64,000 bases of DNA, from the NCBI GenBank assembly GCA_027673765.1, contig JAQDWB010000011.1, positions 8,871 through 72,870 on the forward strand, in the 5' to 3' direction. The notes under the pieces were generated by a model, which worked only from the letters and a program-made list of their open reading frames with translations, searched no databases and was not told the DNA's origin. This document shows positions 34,012 to 42,300 of this stretch, piece after piece; the first letter of the stretch is position 1, and each line of letters opens with the position of its first letter. This DNA comes from Coriobacteriaceae bacterium AM113-163 (GTDB taxonomy: Bacteria; Actinomycetota; Coriobacteriia; Coriobacteriales; Coriobacteriaceae). Position numbers and translations under genes: made by a program.

Positions 34012-34109
34012 AAACGCCCCTAAGCGATCAAGGTGACGTGAAAGAGGAGGGCATTGACCTTTTGGTCATGCCCGACGATTGAACGTCAGATTGCCGCTTA
34101 GGGGCGTTT
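34012..34109. repeat. Nested three-stem hairpin between the S33 peptidase and proB
   Basis: The outer arms AAACGCCCCTAAGCG (34012-34026) and CGCTTAGGGGCGTTT (34095-34109) are perfect. Inside are TGACGT/ACGTCA and GGGCATTGACC/GGTCATGCCC. T-runs lie beyond both ends, so it may end transcription of both convergent genes, but the 98-nt size is unusual for a terminator. Confidence 0.7.
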
Positions 34110-34123
34110 GCAGCGTCAATTGG

Positions 34124-35251
34124 TTAGGCGAAGACGATCAGATTATCTCGATGGATCGCGGGCTTCTCGGCCAGGTTAGCGAGCAGGCGGTTGCTGGCGA
34201 TCTGGTCCTGGCGGCGGCCGGCGGCAAGCTCCAGCACGTCCGAATCGGCCTCGGCGATACCGCGGGCGACGACCATACCGCTCGGGTCGCACACGTCGAG
34301 CACATCGCCCTCGGAAAACACGCCATCGACCTCGCGAATACCCACCGCAAGCAAGGAAGAGCCACGGCTTACCAGCGCCTTCGCAGCACCATCATCGACC
34401 GTCACCGAGCCATGTGCCTTGTCACCCAGCGCGATCCACAGCTTGCGCGGCGCGATGTCCAGGCGCTCAGCTGGCGGATCGAACAGCGTACCCACGCTCT
34501 CGCCGCGGGCCAGACGCACAAGCGCATCGGGCTCCTCGCCCGAGCAAATCACGCTTTGAATGCCCGCCGTCATCAGAATGCGGCTCGCGCGAATCTTGGT
34601 GATCATGCCGCCCGTGCCCACCGATGTGGAAGAATCGCCCGCCGAGGCGATAATCTTGGCATCGATCTTATGCACAACCGGGACGAACTCGGCCGTGGGG
34701 TCCTCGTGCGGATTGGCGGTGTAGAGGCCATCGATGTCCGAGAGCGTCACGCACAGATCGGCGGAAACCAGACAGCTCACAAGCGCCGCCAGCGTGTCGT
34801 TGTCGCCAAACTTGATCTCGTCGACGGTAACGGTATCGTTCTCGTTGACAACAGGCACCACGCCAAGCTCCACCAGGCGCAGCAGGGCGTCGCGTGCGTG
34901 CAGGTAGGACGTGCGGCGGGCCGTATCGTGGCGCGTGAGTAGCACGAGCGAGGTGAGCAGATCCCGTGCATGGAACTCCTCGTCGTAGGCCGACGAGATG
35001 ATGCACTGACCAGCCGAGGCGCACGCCTGCAGGCTCGGCAGGTCGCCGACCGGCTTGTGGTCGAAGCCCAGCACGGGATAGCCACAGGCGATAGCGCCCG
35101 AGCTCACCACGACCAGGCGCCAGCCAAGCTCGCGCAGCGCTGCGGCCTGATCGGCAAGCCCGCCGATAAAGGCGCGGTTGACCTTGCCGTCGGCGCCCAC
35201 CACCGTAGACGAACCGATCTTTACCACCATCGTTTTATAAGAAGTCGTCAT
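34124..35251 (-). CDS. proB: Glutamate 5-kinase
   Basis: First enzyme of proline synthesis: phosphorylates glutamate with ATP and is usually feedback-inhibited by proline. It has 375 residues. The amino-acid kinase domain begins MVVKIGSSTVVGADG and includes NENDTVTVDEIKFGDNDTLAA and GTGGMITKIRAS; a complete C-terminal PUA domain (about 280-375) follows, which some ProB proteins lack. The ATG at 35251 has no clear ribosome binding site. Confidence 0.96.
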   Translation of the reverse strand: MTTSYKTMVVKIGSSTVVGADGKVNRAFIGGLADQAAALRELGWRLVVVSSGAIACGYPVLGFDHKPVGDLPSLQACASAGQCIISSAYDEEFHARDLLTSLVLLTRHDTARRTSYLHARDALLRLVELGVVPVVNENDTVTVDEIKFGDNDTLAALVSCLVSADLCVTLSDIDGLYTANPHEDPTAEFVPVVHKIDAKIIASAGDSSTSVGTGGMITKIRASRILMTAGIQSVICSGEEPDALVRLARGESVGTLFDPPAERLDIAPRKLWIALGDKAHGSVTVDDGAAKALVSRGSSLLAVGIREVDGVFSEGDVLDVCDPSGMVVARGIAEADSDVLELAAGRRQDQIASNRLLANLAEKPAIHRDNLIVFA

Positions 35252-35300
35252 ACGTCAAACCAATCGAATGTTCAGCGAACGGGCGAACGGGCCGAGCGAG

Positions 35301-35339
35301 AAAATAATCCATGTTCCTCCGTCCCCTTCGGATTATTTT
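35301..35339 (-). terminator. Hairpin at the pncB stop, probable terminator
   Basis: AAAATAATCC and GGATTATTTT are perfect 10-bp arms; the pncB stop TAA lies in the right-hand arm. The AT-rich stem and leftward T-run suit weak termination before proB. Confidence 0.5.
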
Positions 35340-36838
35340 GCCCAGGGGAAGGCAGAAGCCGCGGCCATGTTCTTGCGCACGAGTTCATCGCGCACCTGAG
35401 CCAGGCCCTGCTCCATGCCCACCACATAGGTCTGCGGGTACAGGAAGCGCTTGAAAGCTGCGTCCAGATGATCGAGCGCCCAAGCACAGCGCTCGCGCGC
35501 GTCCTGGATGCTCTCACGCGGAGCCACCGCACTGCCATCGCGCACGATCGGCACCAGCAGCTCGCGATACTCAAGTTCGGACACGTCGGTCACCAGGGCG
35601 GCATCATTCACGGCCACGAGGGTATTGCCGCGCGCGGCGCCCTCCCCCGCCAGATGGTCCTCGTCGTAGATCATGTCGCAGACCGGACCGCCAAAGCCGT
35701 CGTAATAACGGCGCACGCGTTGCACACCCGGGATCGTGCGCTTGTAGGGCTGCTCGGAGAGCTTGACCACCGGCGTCCATGGGTCCGTCTCGCTCGCGCG
35801 GCGGGCGGAAAGCTTGTACACGCCGCCCAGCGCCGGCTGATCATAGCAGGTCGCGAGTTTGGTACCCACGCCAAAGCTATCGATGGGCGCGCCCTGGTCG
35901 AGCAGCGACTGAATCGTGTACTCGTCCAGATCGTTGGAAACCGAGATCCCCACATAGGGCAGGCCCTCGGCATCAAAACGGCCGCGAACATACTTGGAGA
36001 GCTTGGCGAGGTCGCCGGAGTCGATGCGAATGGCCGACAGGCGCTCGCCCGCCGCCTCCATCTCCTTGGCAACCGTAATGGCATGCTCGCAGCCCTCGCG
36101 CACGTCATAGGTGTCGATGAGCAGCGTGCAATTCTTGGGGCTCGACTTGGCAAAGGCGCGGAAGGCCTCGAGCTCGGAGTCGAAGCTCATCACCCAGCTG
36201 TGCGCGTGGGTGCCAAAGACGGGGATGCCGTAACGGCGCCCGGCAAGCACGTTAGACGTGGACGAGCAGCCGGCAACGTAGCTCGCGCGGGCGACGGCCA
36301 GACCGCCATCGGGACCCTGGGCGCGGCGCAGGCCAAACTCGGCGACAGGACGGCCATCCGCCGCCAACACCACGCGTGCCGTCTTGGTGGCGACGAGCGT
36401 CTGGAAGCCGACGATGTTGAGCAGCGCCGTCTCGAGCAGCTGGCACTCCAGCGCGGGGCCGGTGACGCGCACCATGGGCTCGCGCGGAAACACGAGCTCG
36501 CCCTCGGGCACGGCGTCAATGTTCACGTGCGCACGGAAGTTGCGCAGGTAGTCGAGGAATCCAGGCTTGAACATCGCGCCGCCGGCAGGGGCCTGGAGCG
36601 AGGCGAGGTAGTCGATGTCCTCGGGCGTAAAGCGCAGATTCTCGACCAGCTCGGGCAGTTCGGCGGTGCCGCACATGACAGCATAGGCGCTGCCAAAGGG
36701 ATGGTCGCGGTAAAACGCGGTAAAACAACCCTGCTCATTGGCCTTGCCGCTCTCCCACAGGCCCTGGGCCATAGTGAGCTCGTACAGATCGGTAAGCATT
36801 GCGATGTCGGTGGGATGCGAGATGTCGGTCAAAGCCAT
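35333..36838 (-). CDS. pncB: Nicotinate phosphoribosyltransferase
   Basis: Salvages nicotinate into NAD synthesis by joining it to PRPP with ATP hydrolysis. It has 501 residues. MLTDLYELTMAQGLW is the family N-terminus; the catalytic phosphohistidine region is FGTHAHSWVMSF, and IRIDSGDLAKLS plus FGVGTKLATCYD complete the PRPP/nicotinate site. Length suits the longer form of the family. Single gene with AAAGG upstream of the ATG. Confidence 0.95.
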   Translation of the reverse strand: MALTDISHPTDIAMLTDLYELTMAQGLWESGKANEQGCFTAFYRDHPFGSAYAVMCGTAELPELVENLRFTPEDIDYLASLQAPAGGAMFKPGFLDYLRNFRAHVNIDAVPEGELVFPREPMVRVTGPALECQLLETALLNIVGFQTLVATKTARVVLAADGRPVAEFGLRRAQGPDGGLAVARASYVAGCSSTSNVLAGRRYGIPVFGTHAHSWVMSFDSELEAFRAFAKSSPKNCTLLIDTYDVREGCEHAITVAKEMEAAGERLSAIRIDSGDLAKLSKYVRGRFDAEGLPYVGISVSNDLDEYTIQSLLDQGAPIDSFGVGTKLATCYDQPALGGVYKLSARRASETDPWTPVVKLSEQPYKRTIPGVQRVRRYYDGFGGPVCDMIYDEDHLAGEGAARGNTLVAVNDAALVTDVSELEYRELLVPIVRDGSAVAPRESIQDARERCAWALDHLDAAFKRFLYPQTYVVGMEQGLAQVRDELVRKNMAAASAFPWAK

Positions 36839-36922
36839 GGGGCGACCTTTCGGATGCGTTGTGCAGAGGTTGAGGGTTGGACAAGGGCAGAGTGTTCGGA
36901 CATGACGCCCGATGTAAATCGG

Positions 36923-37375
36923 TTAGAGCAGGCCCATGCTGGTCAGGATCGTGTAGCCCATAAAGATGACAAACGCGATGAGGGCAAGGACAATGATGAT
37001 TTTTTGAGCCGGCGCCATGCCAGGGATCTCGTTCTCGCCCGTAGGCTCCTTGGAGGTAACCATGCGCTGGGCAAAGGTCATCTCGTCACGGCTCGACTTG
37101 GGCTCGTCGGACTTGGGACGAGCGGCCTTTTTAGGCTGAGGTTTGGGCGCGGCAGGTGCAGGCTTCGCGGCAGCGGGCTTGGGCGCGGGCGCCGGTGCGG
37201 GTGCGGCGTTCGCGGCGACCTCCTCAGCCTTCGCACGCTCGGCACGCAGGGCAGCCAGCTCCTCACGCTCGCGACGGGCCTCTTCCCGAGCCTCGCGGCG
37301 TGCCTTCTCAGCGCGGAGCTCTTCCAACTCAGCGCGCTCCTCGTCGGACAATGGTTGGGACTCAAGCTCGGCCAT
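36923..37375 (-). CDS. Tail-anchored coiled-coil protein of unknown function
   Basis: A 150-residue protein. Residues 10-60 are a Glu/Arg-rich coiled coil, 60-90 are Ala/Pro/Lys-rich, and the last 27 residues are one hydrophobic segment (KIIIVLALIAFVIFMGYTIL). This layout means a cytoplasmic protein fixed to the membrane by its C-terminus. I do not recognise the family. The ATG at 37375 has GAAAGGG upstream; the longer open frame would run into the tRNA-Ala gene and is excluded. Confidence 0.7.
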   Translation of the reverse strand: MAELESQPLSDEERAELEELRAEKARREAREEARREREELAALRAERAKAEEVAANAAPAPAPAPKPAAAKPAPAAPKPQPKKAARPKSDEPKSSRDEMTFAQRMVTSKEPTGENEIPGMAPAQKIIIVLALIAFVIFMGYTILTSMGLL

Positions 37376-37394
37376 GGTACAGCCCTTTCTTTTT

Positions 37395-37427
37395 AAAAAA
37401 AGCCGCCGACACAATGTCAGCGGCTTA
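37395..37427 (-). terminator. Terminator of tRNA-Ala
   Basis: Read leftward, AAGCCGCTGACA, short loop, TGTCGGCGGCTT (one mismatch), then TTTTT. Confidence 0.85.
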
Positions 37428-37440
37428 TCAAATCCAAGGG

Positions 37441-37513
37441 TGGAGACGAAGGGAGTCGAACCCTCGGCCTCTGCCATGCGACGGCAGCGCTCTCCCAACT
37501 GAGCTACGTCCCC
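37441..37513 (-). tRNA. tRNA-Ala (CGC)
   Basis: 73-nt cloverleaf: acceptor GGGGACG/CGTCTCC, anticodon loop GTCGCAT (CGC), T loop GGTTCGACTCC. The discriminator is A; CCA is not encoded. Confidence 0.93.
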
Positions 37514-37619
37514 AGGACAAGTTGATATTTTACCTACGGCTCGCCAACTGTCAACGCCCAAAAAGACTACTCCTAATGATTTTTTAATCCCCGTCCCAGA
37601 AAAATCATCGGCGAGCGCA

Positions 37620-38558
37620 CTACTTTGCGCTGGTGAGGACGCCGGTAGTGTCGAAGGCCGGGGTGAAGCTCTCGTCTACCGCGCCGCCTTCTTGCCAGAA
37701 CATCGTCGTAAAGCCTAGGTCGTCGGCATGGTCGAGCACCTGCTCATACTCCTCGCGCGTCACGGCGCGTGCCAGGTCGCCGCCCTGCTCGCGCATGAGC
37801 GCATTGGGCGTGTACTGGTTCATGACCGAGATCGGCACGTCGCCCACCGTCTGCCACACCAGGTCTAACACGCGGCACGAGTCATCCGCATGCCCCGGCA
37901 GCACCAGGTGGCGCACGATGATGCCGCGCTTCATGAGCCCGTCCTCGTCCACCAGCTCTCCCCCGCGGCGCTCGATCTCGCACGCCATCTGTGCCAGGCC
38001 CGACACGGCCACGCGCGGGTAATCCTTAATATGAGAAAGCGACTGCGCAAGCCCGGCATCGGCATATTTAAAGTCGGTGAGCCACACATCGACCAGGTCA
38101 CCCAGGGCAGCTACGGCACTCGCCCGCTCATAGCCGCTCGTGTTGTAAACGATCGGGATGTCCAGCCCGTGCTCCCTCGCTGCGGCAATCGCGGCCGGCA
38201 GCAGGTGAGCATAATGCGTCGCCGTCACCAGGTTGATGTTGTTGGCGCCCTGGTCCTGCAGTTCCAGCATAATCTCGACCAGGCGCTCAGGTGAAATCTC
38301 AAGGCCAAAATTGCCGGTCGAGATCTCGTGGTTCTGACAATAGATACATTTGAGCGAGCAGCCGCTAAAGAAAATCGTGCCCGAACCGGCCTCGCCCGAG
38401 ATAGGCGGCTCCTCCCACATATGAAGCGCGGCGCGGGCCACCTTGAGCGTGTCGTTAGCACCGCATACGCCGCGCGCGCCCTCATCGCGCGCCGCACCGC
38501 AACGGCGCGGACACAAATGGCAGGCGGGCGAAAAAAGTTCGGTCAACGACGTCGGCAT
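37620..38558 (-). CDS. Radical SAM protein, PFL-activating-enzyme-like
   Basis: Fe-S enzyme of 312 residues. The SAM-cluster motif is FSGCSLKCIYCQNHEIS (C-x3-C-x2-C), preceded by ACHLCPRRCGA, a second Cys-rich site, and GARGVCGA. This pattern matches the pyruvate formate-lyase activase-like group of unknown substrate. The ATG at 38558 has GGAG nine bases upstream; an in-frame TTG lies 15 bases further left. Single-gene unit. Confidence 0.85.
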   Translation of the reverse strand: MPTSLTELFSPACHLCPRRCGAARDEGARGVCGANDTLKVARAALHMWEEPPISGEAGSGTIFFSGCSLKCIYCQNHEISTGNFGLEISPERLVEIMLELQDQGANNINLVTATHYAHLLPAAIAAAREHGLDIPIVYNTSGYERASAVAALGDLVDVWLTDFKYADAGLAQSLSHIKDYPRVAVSGLAQMACEIERRGGELVDEDGLMKRGIIVRHLVLPGHADDSCRVLDLVWQTVGDVPISVMNQYTPNALMREQGGDLARAVTREEYEQVLDHADDLGFTTMFWQEGGAVDESFTPAFDTTGVLTSAK

Positions 38559-38684
38559 AAAAACATGCTCCAAAACAACGATTCAGCAGCTCAAACGTAA
38601 AGGGCCAGACCGCGTAGAAGGCTCGAGCCCCAAGGCGCCGTAATCGTCCGACACGATTTTTGTAATGTCAAGACTGGAATCCAC

Positions 38685-38853
38685 AAAGTGCCGCTTTATG
38701 ATGTAGGTATTCCGCCCCCCGCGGAGCAACTGGGTGAACCGTCGCGTTTATTTAGGGAGCCCACACAGTCGTACCTAGTACAGGTATCCTTCGTTGTTAA
38801 GGACGCTGGAACAGTCGATGAGGGCACCCACCTGTTTTAGGTGGGTTCATTTT
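38685..38853 (+). ncRNA. ssrS: Probable 6S RNA
   Basis: About 170 nt of non-coding sequence between divergent genes. Near the 3' end are a TATCCTTCGTTGTTAAGGA hairpin, the stretch AACAGTCGATGAGGGCACCC, and a terminator. GTGCC (38688-38692) can pair with GGCAC (38823-38827) to close a long rod. The 3' part resembles 6S RNAs of Firmicutes and their relatives as I remember them; I cannot run a covariance search. The 5' end is uncertain: a TATGAT at 38697-38702 could be its -10 box, giving a shorter transcript starting near 38708. Confidence 0.5.
38826..38853 (+). terminator. Terminator of the probable 6S RNA
   Basis: ACCCACCT, loop GTTTT, AGGTGGGT, then TCATTTT. Confidence 0.8.
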
Positions 38854-39093
38854 CGTAACGTGGGGGGTGGTTTTCTTTTGCCGATTTTGCCAAGAATTGC
38901 CATCGCAGATCCCGTATGACACGCAACGGCACTCGGCAGAACCCCCGCCAACTTCCCAATATCTGGTAAGCGCGTGATAATCGCACGGCGCAAACCCCCG
39001 CACCCCCTCGGTCGAGTATCATGGGTCAGCTATGCCCTTTTGCGCGTAGCGCCCTTTGACCTTTTCCTTCGACGCTTGGCGGTTTATCGATTC

Positions 39094-40293
39094 ATGGCTT
39101 CCTCCACGAGCTTCATACCGTACCTATGCGTGGCGGCCGCGGCTTTTATCACTACCTTCCTCACGGTGCCCCTGGTCAAGCGCCTGGCAATCAAGCTCGA
39201 TGCCGTCGACTATCCCTCCAAGCGCCGTATCAACACTAAGCCCATCCCGCGCATGGGCGGCACCGCGGTCTTTTTGGGCCTGGTCGTTGCCTGCATTGTG
39301 CAAATCCTAGGCACCTGGCACCTAGGCTGGCCGCCCGTCCTGGTGCCGCACCCGCGCCTTCACATTAGCTATCCCATGCTGGCGTTCTCCTTTACCGTCA
39401 TCTTTGCGACCGGCGCTATCGACGACGTCTATCAGCTCAAGCCCAAACAAAAACTGGCCGGTCAGGTACTCGCCGCGCTCATCGCCTGCGTGGGCGGCCT
39501 GCGCATCGGCGTTATCGTCAACCCGTTTGCCCCCGGCGAAATCATGCTCGGATGGCTCGCCTACCCCATCACCGTGATCTATCTGGTGGCATTCACCAAC
39601 ATCATTAACCTCATCGACGGCCTTGACGGCTTAGCCACGGGCATCTGCGGCATCGCGTCGTTCACCATGTTTTCGATGGCCGTTCTCTCGGGGCGCATCG
39701 ACGCCGCCGCGCTCTCCATTGCGCTCTTTGGCGCCTGCCTGGCCTTTTTGCGCTACAACTTCAACCCCGCAAGCATCTTCTTGGGCGACTCGGGGTCGCT
39801 GCTTCTGGGCTTTGCGCTGGGCTCCATCTCGCTGCTCAACGTGAGCCGCACCGCCGCGCTCACCTCGCTTATCATCCCGCTCATCGTTGCCGGCGTGCCC
39901 ATCATCGACACGTTTAGCGCCATCGTGCGCCGCAAGCGCGCCCACATTAGCATCGGGCAGGCCGACAAGGGCCACATCCACCACCGCCTCATTCAAGAGG
40001 GTTACAACCAAAAGCAGGCCGTACTACTCATCTATGCCTGGTGCATCATGCTTTCGGCCGGCGCCGCCGCCATCAATCAGGTCGAGGTCCCCATGCGCGT
40101 GCTGATCTTTACCGTGCTCGCCATTGGCTCGGCGGCCTTTGCCAAGCATCTACATCTGTTTGAGCCCGTGCTGCGCCACCATTACAACAAGCGCACGCAC
40201 GAGGACGAGCTCGTCACCCCCGACGACCCCGCCTTTCAGCAGGAAAAGCAGGCGGCCGAGGAACGTAAGGAAGAGCGCCACCACAAGCGCTAG
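39094..40293 (+). CDS. Polyprenyl-phosphate GlcNAc-1-phosphate transferase (TagO/WecA family)
   Basis: Membrane enzyme of 399 residues that starts wall-glycan synthesis by moving a sugar phosphate from a UDP-sugar to undecaprenyl phosphate. About ten transmembrane segments. The diagnostic cytoplasmic motifs are present: AIDDVYQLKPKQKL, NIINLIDGLDGLATG, FLGDSGSLLLG and the HxHHR-type HIHHRLIQEGY. The C-terminus is a charged cytoplasmic tail. The ATG at 39094 is chosen from the alignment of the first membrane segment; no clear ribosome binding site is seen. Confidence 0.92.
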   Translation: MASSTSFIPYLCVAAAAFITTFLTVPLVKRLAIKLDAVDYPSKRRINTKPIPRMGGTAVFLGLVVACIVQILGTWHLGWPPVLVPHPRLHISYPMLAFSFTVIFATGAIDDVYQLKPKQKLAGQVLAALIACVGGLRIGVIVNPFAPGEIMLGWLAYPITVIYLVAFTNIINLIDGLDGLATGICGIASFTMFSMAVLSGRIDAAALSIALFGACLAFLRYNFNPASIFLGDSGSLLLGFALGSISLLNVSRTAALTSLIIPLIVAGVPIIDTFSAIVRRKRAHISIGQADKGHIHHRLIQEGYNQKQAVLLIYAWCIMLSAGAAAINQVEVPMRVLIFTVLAIGSAAFAKHLHLFEPVLRHHYNKRTHEDELVTPDDPAFQQEKQAAEERKEERHHKR

Positions 40294-40463
40294 AACAAGC
40301 TGCCGAGGATGTGCCAAGGCACCGTTAGCCAAGCGCGGCCGCGCCGCACCCATCGCACATGCCGCACCACGCGCGTCCCTCTCCCGCCCCTCGCCTACTT
40401 ACGCACCACCCCTCCAATAAACGCGTTATCATCTTGACCCATGAACATATGTTAGGAGCAATC

Positions 40464-41513
40464 ATGCCAAACGAGAACAGCTACGAAGTCGCGCTGCAAA
40501 AGAGCAACGCCATTCGCGAGGGCCTGGCCAAAACGCCCGAGAAGTTCACCATGCTCACCGGCGACCGCCCCACCGGCCGTCTGCACCTGGGCCACTACTT
40601 CGGTACCCTCAAGGGTCGAGTTGAGCTGCAGAACATGGGCGCCAAGACCAATGTACTCATCGCCGACTACCAGGTCATCACCGACCGCGACACCACCGAG
40701 CACATCCAGGACAACGTGTACAACATGGTCATGGACTACCTTGCCTGCGGCATCGATCCCGACAAGACCATGATCTACGCGCACTCCGCCGTGCCCGCCG
40801 CCAACCAGCTCATGCTGCCGTTCCTGTCGCTGGTCTCCGAGGCCGAGCTGGCGCGCAACCCCACGGTAAAGGCCGAGATGGAGGCCTCGGGCCACGAGCT
40901 CACCGGCCTTCTGCTCACCTACCCGGTACATCAGGCCTGCGACATCCTGTTCTGCAAGGGCAACGTGGTGCCCGTCGGTCGCGACCAGCTGCCGCACATC
41001 GAGCTTACCCGCACCATCGCCCGCCGCTTTAACAACCGCTACGGCAAGGTGTTCCCCGAGGTCGACGCGCTGCTGTCCGAGACCCCGCTGCTGCCGGGCC
41101 TGGACGGTCGCAAGATGAGCAAGAGCTACGGCAACGCCATCAACATCTCGATGACCGCCGAGGAAACGGCCAAGCGCATCAAGAAGAGCCAGACCGACTC
41201 CGAGCGCATGATCACGTTCGATCCCGAGAACCGCCCCGGTGTGTCTGGCCTGCTTTCGACAGCCGCCATCTGCACCGGCCGTTCCGAAGTCGAGATTGCC
41301 GAGGAGATTGGCATGGGCGGCTCCGGCCAGCTCAAGAAGTACGTGACCGAGGCCGTCAACGAGTACTTCGCACCGATCCGCGAGCGTCGCCAGCGCTACG
41401 AGAACGATCTGGACTATGTGAAGGACGTCCTGCATGAGGGCAACCGTCGCGCCAACGAGATCGCCGAGCAGACCCTGGCCGAGGTTCAGGACGCCATGGG
41501 CATGGTGTACTAG
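40464..41513 (+). CDS. trpS: Tryptophanyl-tRNA synthetase
   Basis: Class I synthetase charging tRNA-Trp, 349 residues. GDRPTGRLHLGHYFGTL holds the HIGH-type motif and LDGRKMSKSYGN the KMSKS loop; PVGRDQLPHIELTR is the conserved tryptophan/ATP-site block. The ATG at 40464 has TTAGGAG five bases upstream. Single gene ended by a strong terminator. Confidence 0.97.
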   Translation: MPNENSYEVALQKSNAIREGLAKTPEKFTMLTGDRPTGRLHLGHYFGTLKGRVELQNMGAKTNVLIADYQVITDRDTTEHIQDNVYNMVMDYLACGIDPDKTMIYAHSAVPAANQLMLPFLSLVSEAELARNPTVKAEMEASGHELTGLLLTYPVHQACDILFCKGNVVPVGRDQLPHIELTRTIARRFNNRYGKVFPEVDALLSETPLLPGLDGRKMSKSYGNAINISMTAEETAKRIKKSQTDSERMITFDPENRPGVSGLLSTAAICTGRSEVEIAEEIGMGGSGQLKKYVTEAVNEYFAPIRERRQRYENDLDYVKDVLHEGNRRANEIAEQTLAEVQDAMGMVY

Positions 41514-41548
41514 ACCGATCTGCTGACTTGAGCTTTCGATTGCTTTAG

Positions 41549-41577
41549 GGCGGACGCTACGGCGTCCGCCTTTTTTT
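41549..41577 (+). terminator. Terminator of trpS
   Basis: GGCGGACGC, 4-base loop, GCGTCCGCC, then seven T. Confidence 0.95.
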
Positions 41578-41622
41578 GGTGTCCGACTGGTTCGGCTCTA
41601 CCCATTGCACTCCCCCGACAAA

Positions 41623-41668
41623 CGGGAACGGGCCCGCCGACAGTCAATTGCCAGCGGGCCTGTTCCCG
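41623..41668. repeat. 15-bp inverted repeat in the trpS / MGMT intergenic region
   Basis: CGGGAACGGGCCCGC and GCGGGCCTGTTCCCG form a 15-bp stem with one G-T pair and a 16-base loop. The surrounding region (41578-41842) has no convincing gene; an 84-codon open frame there lacks a ribosome binding site. Confidence 0.6.
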
Positions 41669-41842
41669 AAGTACACCGTTGAATCGCACAGAGGGGAGGA
41701 ATGCGAATCAAACTCAACAGGGCAGGCTTTTTCATCGCCTATTGCCTGCTCCGTTGCTGAATACAATATAGTTCACCGTGGTTTACTTTCTAGCGTCAAT
41801 ATGCCCCACCACACCTTCTCCATAAGTTAGCTCAGGTAAACT

Positions 41843-41883
41843 AAAACCACCACAAAGGGGACAGGCACCTTTGTGGTGGTTTT
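41843..41883 (+). repeat. Dispersed hairpin repeat A, copy 3
   Basis: AACCACCACAAAGG, loop GGACAGGCA, CCTTTGTGGTGGTT: identical in arms and loop to copy 1. It sits just beyond the stop of the leftward MGMT-like gene. Confidence 0.85.
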
Positions 41884-41899
41884 AGCCACGGCAGAATTG

Positions 41900-42220
41900 T
41901 TAGAGTCCGGCAGGCCAGCGACAGGCGCCCAGATCGACGTGCATGTCGTCCTTAAACGCCACACCCTCCCCTAGCAAAAGCTCACGTTGAGCATCGGGAC
42001 CGCCAAAAGCAAAACCCTCGCAAATGTGACCGTCGGCAAACACCACGCGGTGACAGGGAATCTCGCCGGGGCGCGGATTGCTATGCAGGGCATACCCCAC
42101 GTACCGCGCGCTTCGTGGACGACCGGCAAGCAGCGCCACCTGACCATACGTGGCGACCATCCCCTCGGGGATCTGCTCGACCACCTCGTACACCCGTTCA
42201 AAAAAGCCCTCAGACGCCAT
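41900..42220 (-). CDS. MGMT-family (Ogt-type) methylated-DNA repair domain
   Basis: A 106-residue protein consisting only of the DNA-binding/active-site domain of O6-alkylguanine-DNA alkyltransferases. IPEGMVATYGQVALLAG and GYALHSNPRPGEIPCHRVV are present; the PCHR motif contains the methyl-accepting Cys, unlike the alkyltransferase-like proteins that have Trp there. It could repair alkylated bases or act as a lesion sensor. The ATG at 42220 has GGAAGGGAG upstream. Hairpin repeats lie on both sides. Confidence 0.85.
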   Translation of the reverse strand: MASEGFFERVYEVVEQIPEGMVATYGQVALLAGRPRSARYVGYALHSNPRPGEIPCHRVVFADGHICEGFAFGGPDAQRELLLGEGVAFKDDMHVDLGACRWPAGL

Positions 42221-42249
42221 TGCTTGCTCCCTTCCACCCGGAAAAGCAT

Positions 42250-42288
42250 AAACCACCACAAAGGTGTATGTCCCCTTTGTGGTGGTTT
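42250..42288 (-). repeat. Dispersed hairpin repeat A, copy 4 (reverse orientation)
   Basis: AACCACCACAAAGG and CCTTTGTGGTGGTT arms with loop TGTATGTCC, which read leftward is GGACATACA, the orientation opposite to the other copies. It lies just after the degV-family stop. Confidence 0.85.
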
Positions 42289-42300
42289 ATGGCAGGTCGG

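Noticed and set aside
34970-37396. Long rightward open frame (808 codons)
   Set aside because: Antisense across proB, pncB and the tail-anchored gene, each with clear family motifs or start signals.
41576-41830. 84-codon open frame after trpS
   Set aside because: No ribosome binding site, overlaps the terminator and an inverted repeat, and has no protein-like composition.
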